Position numbers and translations under genes: made by a program. Below the pieces are notes generated by a model. It worked only from the letters and a program-made list of their open reading frames with translations, was not told where the DNA came from and did no database searches. Below, piece after piece: positions 21,548 to 34,573 of a stretch of 64,000 nt of DNA (the stretch's first letter is position 1; each line of letters begins with the position of its first letter). This DNA comes from Muscardinus avellanarius. Lineage: Eukaryota; Chordata; Mammalia; Rodentia; Gliridae. The DNA is taken from the NCBI GenBank assembly GCA_963383645.1, contig OY726559.1, forward strand, positions 121,448,239 to 121,512,238. Reading direction: 5' to 3'.

Positions 21548-22135
21548 CGACTGGGTGTGGAGGTGCACACTTGTAATCCTAATACTTGGAGGCTGAGGAT
21601 TGGAGGTCTGTGAACAGCCTTAGCTAATTAGTGAGTACACTCCACAACTGAGTGAGACCCTGTCTCAAAATAAAGAATAAAAATGGGGCTGGGAGCCGAG
21701 CATGGCAGCACACTCTTATAATCTCAGCATTTGGGAGGCAGAGACCGGAGGATGGTGGTTCACAGATAGCCTCAGCTACTTAGCGAGACCCGTTTCAAAA
21801 ATAAAAAGACCAAGCTGGGCATGGTGGCACATGCTTGTAAAATCCCAGCATTTGGGAGGCTGAGACTGGAGGATTGTGGTTTGTGGACAGCCTCAGCTAC
21901 TTAGTGAGGTCCTTTGAACTCAGTGAGACACTGTTTCAAAATAAAGAACAAAAAATAGGGCTGGGGGTGCAGCTCAGAGGTAGAATGTCCCTGAGCTCCA
22001 TCCCCAGTGCCACAAAAATAAATAAATAAATAAATAATAAATAAATAAACAAATGACTAAAAAATAGGGCTGGGGGTGTAGCTCAGAGGTAGAATGCGCG
22101 CTGGTTTCATCTCCAGTGCCACAAAAAAAGAAAAA
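21548..22135 (+). mobile_element. Nested stack of three B1-dID SINEs
   Basis: B1 halves start at about 21550, 21698 and 21812. ID halves end at about 22012 and 22120. The pattern fits SINEs inserting into the linker or tail of earlier ones, with (AAAT)n at 22016-22060. Confidence 0.8.
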
Positions 22136-22379
22136 ATTACTGAATGAATAACTAAACAAAGAAACCACTTGGTTTTTAGCCATACAGACTACTAACCTCA
22201 AGAGAATGAGTCTCCTTCAGCCTGGTTTCTAAATTTCTTTCCTAAGGCAATAACATTTGGCTCAAAATTTAAATAGAAATTTGGCCTTGGAGAAAGGGAT
22301 GCAGGTGTGGTAAGTACAATTTACTCCAGGTATTCCAAACAACAGACATGCAGGAAGCACTTAAGATGCACAAGAAAGA

Positions 22380-22440
22380 TCCTTCCTTCTTGTTTTCTTT
22401 CCTTCCTTCTTTCTCCCTTCCTTTCATTCTTTCTTTTTTA
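22380..22440. repeat. Polypyrimidine tract
   Basis: Irregular (CTTT)n/(CTTC)n at the tail of the minus-strand SINE that follows. Confidence 0.9.
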
Positions 22441-22640
22441 GCACTGGGGAGTAAACCTAGGGGCCTTCTACTTCTGAGCTGCATACCCAGCCCTATTTTT
22501 TATTCTTTATTTTGAAACAAGGTCTCACTCAGTTGTGGAGGGCCTCATTAAGTTGCTGAAGCTGGCCTCGAACTCACGATCCTCCTGTCTCAGCCTCCCA
22601 AGTACTGGAATTGTAAGGGTGAACCACTATGCCTGGCTGT
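22434..22640 (-). mobile_element. B1-dID SINE
   Basis: gcactggggagtaaacctag to gaaccactatgcctggct. Confidence 0.88.
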
Positions 22641-22754
22641 AAAAGGCTTCTTATGTGAGTACAGGAAGTATGGACAGGTTCCTCTCCTCTGCTTATGACT
22701 GGCCAGAAAACACAATGTTTTATAGAAATTTTCACATAGTAAATGATAAAACCC

Positions 22755-22912
22755 TCAGTATTGGAGATTGAACCCAGGGGCATTCTACCTGAGATATATA
22801 TTGAAACGGTCTTGTTAGGTTGACGATAGTCTCACTACTTGCTGAGGCCGTCCTTGGACCTGCTGGCTCGAGGCTCTGGCTACAGGCGGGCGCCACCTCG
22901 CCTGGCTAAGCC
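22755..22912 (-). mobile_element. Diverged B1-dID SINE
   Basis: tattggagattgaacccagg to gggcgccacctcgcctggct, with a shortened middle. Confidence 0.75.
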
Positions 22913-23201
22913 TCAGTTTTGAATTAGGTTTTCATATTCACTCAGTACGTTCATTGAGAATATGCTGTGAGCCAGTGAGCGTGGTTACCAAGGGTCCCTG
23001 TACATGGGGGGCCTGTTGTCTAGGCCGGGGGTGGACGAGGGCAGTGTTCTGGGGACTGTGATGGACAGAAGCTGGGTGGCAGGGGAAGTGAAGTGTGGGG
23101 TCAAACCGACTTGTCACAGGACACACCGTGTTCGTCAAGACTCATATGAAGCTCAAATCCCCAGAACATGGAATGTGTTTGCATGTGGACATGGGTCTTT
23201 A

Positions 23202-23404
23202 TTTTTTTATTTTTTATTTTTTGGTGGTACTGGGGTTCCTGGTAACCCTTCTACCTCCGGGCTACACTCCCAGACCTATTTTGTATTTTTCTTTTACTTG
23301 GAAACAGGTCTCTTAAGCCAGCGAGGCTGGCTTCGAACCTGTGAGATCCTCCTGTCTCCGCCTCCCAAGTGCAGGGATTACAAGCGTGCGCCACCATGCC
23401 CGGC
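23202..23404 (-). mobile_element. B1-dID SINE, young short subfamily
   Basis: Flanked by exact GACATGGGTCTTTA at 23188-23201 and 23408-23421. Confidence 0.95.
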
Positions 23405-23481
23405 GTTGACATGGGTCTTTAAAGGGATTATTACATTGAAATGAGGTTCTCAGGGTGGGCCCTAAACTGTGTCCTGTGTTT

Positions 23482-23675
23482 TGGGGAAATACTGGGGACT
23501 GAGCTCAGGGGCATTCTACCTCTGAGCTACACCCTCAGCCGTATTTTAATTTGAAGCAGGGTCTCACTAAGTTGGGAGGGCCTCACAAGTTTGCTGAGTC
23601 TGGCCGCAAACCTGGGATCCTCCTGTCTCAGCCTCCCAAGTGCTGGCATTACAGGCATGAGGCACCACACGTGGC
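23482..23675 (-). mobile_element. B1-dID SINE
   Basis: ggggactgagctcaggggca to ggcaccacacgtggct, about 290 bp downstream of the donor of the 23966-24036 exon. Confidence 0.85.
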
Positions 23676-23965
23676 TCAAACTGTGTCCTTTTAACAAGAG
23701 GAGACTTAGATACATAGAAAGGCGTCAGGGGCGTGTGTATACAGGGAGGGAAGGTTGTGAGGACAGCGGGAAGGCGGCTAGCTGGGGCCTCGCGTGGACT
23801 TGGGGCCTTTCCAACTGCGAGCAGGCCTGGTGCCGTGAGCAAGCAGTGTGAGACGTGCAGCCACCGCGGGCCTAGCGAGGTGCCCGGGCCAGCGCGGAGA
23901 GGCTTCAAGAGAAGCGACGTGCGTCAGACTGCAGATCTGATGGGAGATGTAGTGTTTCTACTTAC

Positions 23966-24036
23966 CAAATCTTGCCCCTTGTTTCTTGACTCTTTATCAT
24001 CGATAGGAAATAAGAGGACACCTCCCAAACTCAAGT
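23966..24036 (-). CDS. CHD1L: CHD1L 71-bp exon, macro domain
   Basis: The exon encodes [20 protein letters not shown] and GQDL (human ~774-797, with Ile for Val in FPVDD). The acceptor tttaacctcag follows a strong pyrimidine tract; the donor is TTG|gtaagt, phase 0. It is short and has no ATG in frame, so it must be found by homology and splice sites. Confidence 0.96.
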
Positions 24037-24039
24037 CTG

Positions 24040-25020
24040 AGGTTAAAGAAAAAAAAGAGGGAGCAACAGAACAATAAATTCACCGAAGAGCACTCTGCTG
24101 GATCTCCCAGTGAGGCCTGGAACCCTCCCCTGGTCAGCGTCTCTCTCTGCTCACTGTCCCGGCCTCGGGTCGCCACCTTCACCACTACTCATCTCTCCCC
24201 TCCTGACTTCTCACGCTTCCTAACTCAACCTCCTCAGACATTACCAGCCCTGAGCCCTGCAGACATGGGACAGCGAACACAAATGCCAGAGTATCTGGGG
24301 CTGGGGCGGGGAGGGAAGAAATCCTGTGAACTTGAAATTCCTTTGAAGTCTTCTGTTTATTCTAAATCATTCAAAGACCGCATTCTGCTTTCTCTGTTTC
24401 TACTCTGATAGTTTCCTATCCCATACAAATCAAACCAAACGGATGCTCTAGACAAATGTGCTAATTTAATTTTGTGCTTTATAGAAAACTTTTTGTTCAA
24501 ACCAAAATGGCAGAGATCTTGCACAATACCCCGATCTTGTCATTCTAAAATACCGGCTCCACTATACCATGCTTCTGCTCAGATTGCCCCAGTGACTTAG
24601 TGGCGTCTCCCGGGACAAGCCAGGTAGGGTCTATGATGTGGCCCAGCCTCCCTTCAAAATGCAAGAGCCCTCTGTTCCTCAGCCTAAACCCTCCACTCCA
24701 GCCTGCCCGGGCTACCCGCGTGGCCTGTGTTACTGTTGTGGGGTACTAAGAAGTAGGAATCCTCTTGCCATCCGCTCAGCCTATCAAATTCAACCCATCT
24801 TTCCAGACCCCAGATAACTCTTGCCGCCTCTCGGTAGATCTAGCCCAGTTCCACCCCACTGCTCCCTGTTTCAGTCCTTCAGAGAAGAATGCACAGTCCA
24901 TGTCCATTTCCTTCCTGACCACTCACTCATAACTCAAGTCTGAGCCACCCTGAAAGTGCTCCAAGGTCACGCGGCTGAGGCTTCTTCCCTCACTCCCATG
25001 TCTGACACTGCAGACCAGTT
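24040..25020. other. CHD1L intron, nothing firmly recognised
   Basis: Non-repetitive by eye; no coding sequence supported. Confidence 0.4.
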
Positions 25021-25049
25021 TGCCTTCTTGACAGTCTCTCTCCCCTGGT

Positions 25050-25350
25050 ATAGGGCTGAGCATCCCCAGTCCCCAATCCAAAATGCTCCCAAGTTTAAAA
25101 GTTTTGAACAGTGACATGCCACAGCAAGTGCGAAATTCCACCTCCCGTGAGGGGCTGCACTCAAAATACCATGCGAAAAGAATTTCAAGCTATTTATAAG
25201 GTCTGTGTGAAACACGAATGCACTCTGTGTTTACACTCGGGCCCCAACCTCATGGTGTCTCAATATGTAAACCTGTGTCCACATACACATCCCAAACATT
25301 TAAAACTTCTGAAGTCTGAGGTACTTGTGGTCCAAGCATCTGGATAAGAG
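25050..25350. mobile_element. Tigger-like DNA transposon remnant
   Basis: gagcatccccagtccccaatccaaaatgctcc ... gtccaagcatctggataaga matches the ends of an old TcMar-Tigger element (gagtatcccttatccaaaatgc and its inverted end). No transposase frame remains. Confidence 0.6.
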
Positions 25351-26190
25351 CCACCTTTACTACAACACGCTACATCCTTGAGCTTATCTTATTTTTCTGA
25401 CAGGCTCTGCTGGCTCCTCCTCTCCCTTCAGCTCCTAAGTGGCGATGTTTTCCTGTTCTCTTCTCTGCCCTCTTACTTCTCCCACCTGCTTTCAAACAGG
25501 GCTGTGCAGCACGGCTCTGACCTCTCCCGGGCGCTCTGCGCTCCCAACTGCCAAACCAGTATCCAGATCCGGGCCGACGATTCCAACACCCGCTTGGGCC
25601 ATCTGCTTTTGCTAGAATCTTCACCCTACGTCCTCACAGCCTTTTCCTCTTTAGAGACTGGGAAGAATTAGGAAAACCACTCTTCGAGAGATCTGGAGGG
25701 TCCCTCTTCTCTACTGGACGAGATCTGTGAGCCTCTCAGCCCCCCACCCAGGACACAGTCGCAACAATCACTTTCCTCCTGTGGCCATGCTGGGATCGCT
25801 ACAGCTATCAGGAGGTGCCCTGTCCCCGCCTCTGTGCCAAGGAACAATACTTTCATCCTTCCAAGTTCCCCTGTTCCCCAGGAGCTTGACTTCCATCTCT
25901 AGGGAGTATGATACCCCAGGCCGTGCTGGAAACATAATATACCCTTCTTCCCCACAGCCCTGGGCCTCCGCTGTTGTTAGCATTTTTAATAGTGTCCGAT
26001 TTCTCTTGTACAGGACTGTGGCATCTTCATGAGCTACTTTCTATGAAGAAGGGGTGAGCTGGGTAAACAATCAAATAATCCTTATCCTCTAAGATGGATG
26101 CAGTGAGTGGCATTTTTCAAAATACCTGCACATCCATTGGGAGAAAGCAGGCAGTGAGAGGTGGGGCCCCAGGTCACTAGAGCCTAGCGA
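25351..26190. other. CHD1L intron, nothing recognised
   Basis: No repeat or exon supported. Confidence 0.4.
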
Positions 26191-26194
26191 GCTC

Positions 26195-26321
26195 AAGGCA
26201 GAAGGATTAAACCCAGGGACATTCTACCTCCAAGCTACACTCCCAGCCTTTTTTATTTTTTTATTTTTATTGTTTTTGGTGGCACTGGGGTTCCTGGAAG
26301 CCCTTCTACCTCTGGGCTACA

Positions 26322-26382
<61 letters not shown>

Positions 26383-26656
26383 TTTTTTTTTTTTAATTGG
26401 AAACAGGGTCTCTTAAACCAGCGCAGCTGGCTTCGAACCTGCGTAATCCTCCTGTCTCTGCCTCCCAAGTGCGGGGATTACAAGCGGGCGCCACCACGCC
26501 CGGCTCCAGCCTTTTATAAATCGGTTGTTGTTCTGCCACAGGGTCTAGGTAGGTTGCCGAGAGCCTTGCTCAGTTCTGAGGCTGGCCTTGAACCTGCATT
26601 CCTCCTGTCTCAGCCTCCCCAGTACTGGGATTACAGGTGTGTACCCCCACACCCAG
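26195..26656 (-). mobile_element. B1-dID SINE split by a young short-subfamily SINE
   Basis: The outer SINE is 26195-26267 plus 26508-26656. The inner young copy is 26268-26505 and carries (GT)n(AT)n in its linker. Confidence 0.85.
26323..26382. repeat. (TG)n(TA)n microsatellite
   Basis: TG units then TA units, inside the linker of the young SINE. Confidence 0.95.
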
Positions 26657-26730
26657 CTCGTATGATGCTACCCTAAGTCTCCTCTCCTCTCTCATTCCAG
26701 CCTTGGCCCTCCCCCTGCTCTGCTCCTTAC

Positions 26731-26829
26731 CTTTCATTTTCCCAGCCAGCTCATACACTTTTCTCGGCTCATCCGATCGTGCTTCCAGAGCTGTGAATAA
26801 ACCACCTCTGCCCCAGCGGCCAGAATCAT
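26731..26829 (-). CDS. CHD1L: CHD1L exon, macro domain glycine-rich loop
   Basis: The 99-bp exon encodes [20 protein letters not shown] and [13 protein letters not shown] (human ~741-773). [12 protein letters not shown] is the glycine-rich macro-domain loop that cradles ADP-ribose. The acceptor is cttctgtcag, the donor AAAG|gtaagg. A nested SINE cluster ends about 75 bp downstream of the donor. Confidence 0.97.
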
Positions 26830-27309
26830 CTGACAGAAGAAAAGAACTTGTTCACTTGTAGAAGGCAAAGTCCACCCCCTAGCTTAGGAACGACAAGGGC
26901 ACACAAAATAGGCGTGTACAAGAAAGAGTGTTCAAAGGAAAGGAAGACTGTATCTCATCCCCTAGGATACCATGGGTGGGTTCTCAAAGTGTTTGAGGTT
27001 TTCAGGAAGAGATCCCTGGTCAAATAACAGGATATCACGAAAAGCATCTCCATAATCAGTGTGCTAAGCGTGCAGTGCTACTATGACTCTGGGCCGGTGT
27101 CTGAGGAAGGGTGCAGATACTGTAAGTAGCTGTCTGTGTGTCTACATGGCAGGCACTGTTTTATGCACCAGGGTGATGGACAAGACAGTCTCATGAAGCT
27201 TACTATCTAAAGCAGCGAGATAGTCAAGTGAACGAATACTAGTCAGTATGTCAGGTGGTGACATGCAAGACAGAGCAACACAGGGTAGAGAGGAGATAGA
27301 GGTAAACAG

Positions 27310-27440
27310 CAACGGGAATGGTTATTCTGTCTTCCCATCACATGGATGAGGAAGTGCAGACTCTGGCAGGCTGGGTGCCTCAGCCAGGTAAATGACAGAA
27401 TCAAGAGACACATCCATGTCTCCTGATTCCAAGCTCTTGC
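27310..27440 (+). mobile_element. MIR-like SINE remnant
   Basis: catggatgaggaagtgcaga ... cagccaggtaaatgacagaatc ... ccaagctcttgccc follows the MIR order. Confidence 0.55.
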
Positions 27441-27454
27441 CCTCTCTCCCCCTT

Positions 27455-27655
27455 TCCTTTTTTGTATTGGTGCGGTGCCAGAGATTGAACCTGCTTTCTA
27501 CTTCTCAGCTACATCCCCAGCCCTATTTTATTTTTTTTATCTTGAAATAGGGGTCTCGCTAAGTTGCTGAGGCTGGCCTCAAACCCATGATCCTCTTTTC
27601 TCAGCCTCCCAAGTACAGGAATCACAGATGTACGCCAGCATGCCTGGCTCACGCT
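27455..27655 (-). mobile_element. B1-dID SINE
   Basis: Just 3' of the 27737-27942 exon; ggtgcggtgccagagattga to gccagcatgcctggct. Confidence 0.85.
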
Positions 27656-27736
27656 CTGGCTTACTTGACCACGCAACACTGCACTGGGACCATCAACTTC
27701 AGGTCCTGATTTGCCAGGGCACACCACTTCTCGTAC

Positions 27737-27942
27737 CTACACAGTGGACAATGAGCGCGTCCTCTGGTCCAGCCTGAGGGTGGGTGACGTCTCCGCTCAC
27801 GTACATGATGGAGGTGGAGGCCGAGTCTTGAGTATCCAGCTCACAGGCATCCTTACCGTCCTCACCCTCCAGGTCCTCTGGCTCGCTGTCCTCGGAGGGC
27901 AGGCAGAAGGACTGATACTTGTTGGACTCCCACCAGGCCATC
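27737..27942 (-). CDS. CHD1L: CHD1L exon, start of macro domain
   Basis: The 206-bp exon encodes [20 protein letters not shown], an acidic stretch ending [10 protein letters not shown], then [20 protein letters not shown] (human ~673-740). The macro domain binds poly(ADP-ribose). The Asp of SGD is equivalent to human Asp723, whose mutation abolishes PAR binding. The acidic stretch is one residue longer than in human. The acceptor is ggcccgttgaag, the donor TAG|gtacga. Confidence 0.97.
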
Positions 27943-28328
27943 CTTCAACGGGCCAGAGAGAAAAGGAGATGAACCTCCCCTCCGAGCACTCTGTCCTGCT
28001 ATTTTGTAATCAATAACTGCCAACCGGAAGCACGATTAGACACTCACCCCGGTGAAGTTTTCTGCTCATTTGTAAATAAACAAGTCTTACTGATTAGCCT
28101 AACTGCCTCCTGACTGCACTTCAGTAATGAGCAGTCACCAAATGCCCCTGCTTTTAAGAACATGGCTAGAAGGGACTGCCCAAACGACCCCAGTCAGAGG
28201 GCGACCATAAAATCTTAAAATGTCTTGTTTCAATAGAACGCATCTTTTCTTGCCTTAGGTACTCGGGGCTTCTCATTAAGGGAATCTAAATGTTAAAGTT
28301 TAATCTTTAAAATAAAGTGTTCTGCTAT

Positions 28329-28530
28329 AGCTGGGCATGGTGGTGCATGTCTGTAATCCTGGTACTTGGGAAGCTGAGACAGAAGGATCCCAAGTTCGCA
28401 GCCAGCCTCAGCAACTTAGCGAGGCCCTCCGCAACCTAGAGAGAACCTATTTCAGAGTAAGAAATGAAATAAGGCTGGGGTGTAGCTCAGAGGTAGAACG
28501 TCCCTGGGTTCTACCCCCCGTGCTGAAAGG
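28329..28530 (+). mobile_element. B1-dID SINE
   Basis: gctgggcatggtggtgcatg to ttctaccccccgtgctg, in the short intron between 27942 and 28662. Confidence 0.85.
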
Positions 28531-28661
28531 GAAAAAAGAAAAGCTCTCTGCTACCAATAGGAGTGACCACCTTGATAATCTGTATCTTTAGTGATGTTCA
28601 ATTACACAATAGTGACCCCTTTACCAATTGAGACCCTTAGCTCGGCTTATAACTGTCATAC

Positions 28662-28825
28662 TTCTTCTTATGGTCAGCTTCGTCCTTTTCCTTCTTCTTC
28701 TGCTCCATTAGTCTCTTTCTCTTAGCTGCAGCTTCTTGTCTTTTCTTCTGTCTGGCCTCCAGCTCTTCTGGACTTAGAACCCGCTTTTTTTTTGTTGGCC
28801 CCTCCACCAGGCCAGGGCTAAGAAC
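28662..28825 (-). CDS. CHD1L: CHD1L exon, basic coiled linker
   Basis: The 164-bp exon encodes [40 protein letters not shown] and [14 protein letters not shown] (human ~619-672). It is a highly charged helix rich in Lys, Arg and Glu, likely coiled, with a possible nuclear localisation signal in KKKR and KRKR. The acceptor is cttcctgcag, the donor AA|gtatga. Confidence 0.97.
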
Positions 28826-28849
28826 CTGCAGGAAGAACCACATTGGCGG

Positions 28850-29560
28850 CCAGGAAGGTTAGGAGCTTCCTGTTCCTCCACCAGTTTCATTCATCCCTAA
28901 AGCAGCCATGAGCTGAGTATTTCACAAAACACCGCATCCCTGTGTGGTTGGGACTGGTGCAAATACAGACACCTCAATCCCCTGTCTATAAATTCAGTTC
29001 CACTGTGCTCTAAGCTCAGCATTGGTGTGGTTGGCACAGCCATTCTGACCCCTTTCATTAGGAATAAGGTGCTTCAGAGTAACAACTTTTTTCCCCTTGA
29101 TTGAAAGCATACACTGCAGGATGCCATTTTAAGTGTAACCAATTTTAATGCAAAATTTTCTACAAATGTATCATGCAATCCCTTTTGAAACAGATTATGT
29201 TAACATCCTGATTATCTTAATGACAGCTGACATTTACTGAGCATGTATTTAGTGTCAAACACTGTGAATATTACATATGTCATTTATGATTGCCACCTTC
29301 TCTTAATGATACAGAGTTATGACTATCAACAGCAGGATACAGAATTTTGGTATAATATAGTGATTATTTTAGGGGTGGGCTTAGAAAAACGGGGCTGCTT
29401 TTACCTGCAGTAAATTGTACAAGATACTCACCTCATTAATGTTTATTTTATGCTTGGTTTTAACAGAGATTTATTTTAGGGTTCAGTTAATTTGTTACAT
29501 TTCAACAAATACTTATTTCTTAACAAATCATCTGAAGAGAACAAAATGATCCAGGTATCA
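28850..29560. other. CHD1L intron, partly MIR-like
   Basis: 29220-29330 (tgacatttactgagcatgta...) resembles the start of MIR. The rest is unassigned. Confidence 0.45.
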
Positions 29561-29575
29561 TATTGTGCTCTCTTA

Positions 29576-30500
<925 letters not shown>

Positions 30501-30504
30501 TTAT

Positions 30505-30722
30505 TTATTTATTTTATTTTATTTTTTGGTGGTACTGGGGTTCCTAGAAGCCCTTCTACCTCCGGGCTACACTCCCAGACCTATTTTTTTATGTTTTTTT
30601 TTTTTAAATTTTGGAAACAGGGTCTCCTAAGCCAGCGCGCGTGGCTGGCTTTGAACCTGCGCGATCCTCCTGTCTCTGCCTCCCAAGCGCGGGGATTACA
30701 AGTGTGCGCCACCGCGCCCGGC
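30505..30722 (-). mobile_element. B1-dID SINE, young short subfamily
   Basis: ggtggtactggggttcctag to ccaccgcgcccggc, with CTGACCC on both sides. Confidence 0.92.
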
Positions 30723-30924
30723 TCTGACCCCACTTTTAAAGAGGAAACAGGGACACTCAGAGATGAAGGGATTTTTCAATTCTCACTGCTACTAAATAAA
30801 GAAGCCAGGCTTTTCTAATCTAAGGTTGGCGTGATCTTTTCAGTAGACCCCTAATGGGAAAGCGAAGAACAGGTTCGCAAATAATAATCACGGTAATAAC
30901 ATTTTTTCTTTTTTAATAAATATC

Positions 30925-31000
30925 TTTCTTTTTCTGTAGTGCTGGGCATCGAACCCAGGGCCTCACACATATGGCAAGAGTTCTAGCACTGAGCTGGCCT
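30925..31000 (-). mobile_element. ID element (monomeric)
   Basis: gtgctgggcatcgaacccag...cctcacacatatggcaag, a standard rodent ID sequence lacking the B1 half. Confidence 0.75.
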
Positions 31001-31029
31001 CCGACAGTGTGATCCTGAGCAGCACTGTA

Positions 31030-31200
31030 TGCTATCAAAACACCTTCACGTCTATCACCACATTTGATGCCTGCAGCTGTGGAAAGGACATTCATAGCAC
31101 CGGTTTCCAGATAAAGACACAAAGGCCCAAGGAGGCTGGGTGGTCAGCCAAGATCACAGTGATATCCGGCCGAGACCAGCCGCCACACACAGGTGAGAGA
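31030..31200 (+). mobile_element. MIR-like remnant
   Basis: Weak match (ccagataaagacacaaaggcc...tcagccaagatcacag) to the MIR core. Confidence 0.4.
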
Positions 31201-31578
31201 AGGATTTGAAAGCAAAGTGTATTTAATAGCACATGTTACCAAATAATGTATCTTTGCAGCATTACGAAATCAGCTATGAGTATGTTTTCCCTAGAGAGTA
31301 TGCAAGCAAAACATTTTCATTCTCAAGAGATCAATTGCTTCACACTTGTACCCGAATCTAACCAGCTGTAATTCTAATTGGCGTCTGCTAATTAAATCAG
31401 CAGGGGGGCTTTCAATGAGGCACTCTATCAACAAGTGGAAAAAAATAAAGAGCTGAGACGTGTCAAGTATGATCAACATATGTAGCTTCATACTGCATAA
31501 AATTCTCTACTTGCAGTATAAACATGCTTTTTTTAAAAAAAAATAATAACCTGGGCATTCAAGACAAAGCAGCTATGT

Positions 31579-31580
<2 letters not shown>

Positions 31581-31609
<29 letters not shown>

Positions 31610-31790
31610 GTGGTACTGGGGTTCCTGGAAGCCCTTCTACCTCTGGGCTACACTCCCAGACCTATTTTTACGTTTTTATTTGGAAACAGGGTCTCCTAAG
31701 CCAGCGTGCGCGGCTGGCTTCGAACCTGTGCGATCCTCCTGTCTCTGCCTCCCAAGCGCGGGGATTACAAGCGTGCGCCACCACGCCCGG
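31581..31790 (-). mobile_element. B1-dID SINE, young short subfamily
   Basis: Long T-run then hallmark sequence, CTATGTTT at 31573-31580 and 31791-31798. Confidence 0.93.
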
Positions 31791-32264
31791 CTATGTTTTA
31801 AATTTTGACTGAGGCTGCTCTGATTACTAGTGTTTCACATTCATTTATGTTATTTCTCTTTACTCTGGAGTCGGGGCCCAGAGGTACTGCAGACCCTCGT
31901 CCGTGTCCTGCCAGAAGAACTGTCTACTGCAGAGGGTGCCTACACACACTCACACTCAAGACACCATTCCAAATTTCAGTCCAACTGAGAATTTTTTTCT
32001 GGCAGTTGGATTGCCCAAAAAAAAAGATAAATTTTTTTAGGTAGTTGGACAGACCAGGGAATGTAATCGTTTCTTCGGAAAACACTGCACTTTGTTTTGT
32101 TCTAGAAAACATGAGGAAAATAGGCTGAAATTAATCTAGATGAGTACAGAAATGGACAAAAGTGTCGGTATTTACGGTGATCAAATATAATTTAAAAATA
32201 TGGCCATATGCATCTAAGTTTTCCCCTCACCTGAAACAGTTAAATGACAGTAAAGGGATTTTTA

Positions 32265-32704
32265 TTTTATTTTTATTTATTTAATTAATTAATTTATTTA
32301 TTTATTTTTGTGTGTGTGGTACTGGGGTTCCTGGAAGCCCTTCTACCTCCGGGCTACACTCCCAGACCTATTTTATATTTTTAAAACAGGGTCTCTTACG
32401 CCAGCGCGGCTGGCTTCGAACCTGCGTCATCCTCCTGTCTCCGCCTCCCAAGCACGGGGATTACAAGCGTGCGCACCACGCCCGGCTTTTTTATTTATTT
32501 ATTTGTATATTTATTTATTGGTGGCACTGGGGTTCCTGGAAGCCCTTCTACCTCCGGGCTACACTCCCATACCTATTTTTGCATTTTTATTTGGAAACAG
32601 GGTCTCCTAAGCCAGCGCATGCGCGGCTGGCTGCGAACCTGCGCGATCCTCCTGTCTCCACCTCCCAAGCGCGGGCATTACAAGCGTGCGCCACCGCGCC
32701 CGGC
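32265..32704 (-). mobile_element. Tandem pair of young short-subfamily SINEs in one target duplication
   Basis: Two head-to-tail copies (32265-32487 and 32488-32704) are separated by (TTTA)n. They are bounded by a single exact 17-bp CAGTAAAGGGATTTTTA at 32248-32264 and 32705-32721. Confidence 0.93.
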
Positions 32705-32721
32705 CAGTAAAGGGATTTTTA

Positions 32722-33410
32722 AAAAGATGGTAGAGGCAACGTGGATGAAAAAGTTCAATACTCTCGTTGGAAAATGGCAAGTGACTAGAAGGATAATGAC
32801 AGATGAAGAAGAGCCATAGAAACAACGCACGGGTGCCCAGTGGAGGGTGATGACGGGAACAGAGACCCTCTTGGCCGTCAGTGGTGCAGGACTCATCAAC
32901 GCAGGGTACCACGACGAGGGGGCTGAGACGAGACAGGATACCGAGTAAGGGGAGCACCACGGGCCCGTGGCTCACCGTGTCCTTTCAACTGAGAAACGGC
33001 TTCACTTCAGTCTATACCACTTCCAAGAAAGAGTCAAGAAGATTCATTAACGAGTTGTGCAGTGAAAAGAATCCAAATGGTCCGAGTCTCTCCCTTGGAG
33101 GGAGGCACTGCTTTATGAGGGACGGCGGAGAGCTCACCAGCCAGTGCGGGCTTGGACCCAAGGGCCTGTCCACCTGCGCGCAACACAGCAGCTTCCTGGT
33201 AGTTCATCAGCACAGGGTTCCGGCAGCCAGAGGACACCAGATGTTTTAGAAAAACTACCAATAACAACAAGAGGTTCCAAAACAAATTTTAAAATAAGAA
33301 GATTAAGAAGGAGAAGGAATTAGAGAAAAAAGAGAAAATACCATGGGGCAGGTGACTCGAAATGAATACACCAGAATAAAATAATTTTTAGCAAATGTTA
33401 AAAAAAAAGG
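32722..33410. other. CHD1L intron, nothing recognised
   Basis: No exon or repeat supported. Confidence 0.4.
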
Positions 33411-33417
33411 TATAATA

Positions 33418-33568
33418 AAAGCCAAGGGTGGTGGCCTTTGAGAGGCTGAGACAGGAGGATCGCCAAGTTCAAGGCTAGTGCATGGTAACTTAGCAAGACC
33501 CTGTTGCAAAAATAAACAAATAAACTAGGTCTGGGGGTGTAGCTCAGAGGTATAGAACCCCTGGGTTT

Positions 33569-33573
<5 letters not shown>
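33418..33573 (+). mobile_element. B1-dID SINE, truncated
   Basis: gccaagggtggtggcctttg to cctgggtttaatcc; the tail is replaced by microsatellites. Confidence 0.8.

Positions 33574-33659
<86 letters not shown>
33574..33659. repeat. (CT)n(CA)n compound microsatellite
   Basis: About 43 bases of CT then about 42 of CA. Confidence 0.98.
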
Positions 33660-33660
<1 letters not shown>

Positions 33661-34570
33661 TGCAATCAATATCTTCCTTAGTATATACATCAAAAAGCTA
33701 CAACAAATATGCTTGAAATGAGATCAGGATACAATTAAAACAACAAGCAGAAATCAAGAAAGAGTTCTTGAAAAACAGTGATGTATTACTATTGTAACAA
33801 ACTTGAAAGATATAAGTCAAAGAGCAGTGTCATGTGAAATAATGGCAGGTGCCAAAGTCCAATTTCTCCACGTGTCCTATAAAAGCCGTGTGGATCAACA
33901 AGGATGACAAGAGCACTGTACTGCATGGCCACCACATGATGAGGAGTCAGAAAACACACCCAAAGCCTGAGCCAGCTCTGAGGCCCACACTGCAGTGGGG
34001 AGTCGGGCAGCGACTGCACGGGAGAGGACGGCACTGTTCTAGCAGCACCAGGCGAATAAGCATTACCTTCCCAAATGAGGCTCATGCCCCAAAGGGAGTT
34101 CAAAGAGGGTGGGTCTGCGACCCGCCGGATGGGAGCAGGGGCAACTTGGGGACCAAAAGCATGGGGCTAGAAAGCAGAGGCAGCCAGAAGTTTGGGAAGG
34201 TGCTCTTTTGAGGAGGGAGAGAGAGAAAAATAGAGAAAGGGGAGACAACCCTTGACAGTTTTATGGCAAAAGGAAAGAAGGAAGCGAATGATGGAAATTC
34301 TGATTCCTAAAGGAAGAAAAAAGAATGATAAAACCAGAAGTCATACCCAGCCTGCTCCCTGCCATGGAGGACCCACCCAGGAAAGACACTGCTGTGTCAA
34401 AGGAGAAGGAACTCTCGAATTAAGAAAACGTGTAGACTCAACCTCTCAACCAAGTCCATATTCATTCTGGTGCTGTTGATATAGGAAAAGTCACTTCAAA
34501 ATAACCACAAGACACTAAGGAGCATCCTTACCCAGTTATAACACGAAAGAAGACAAGACAAAACACTTCA
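33660..34570. other. CHD1L intron, nothing recognised
   Basis: Purine-rich in part (34200-34330). No exon or repeat supported. Confidence 0.4.
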
Positions 34571-34573
34571 CAC

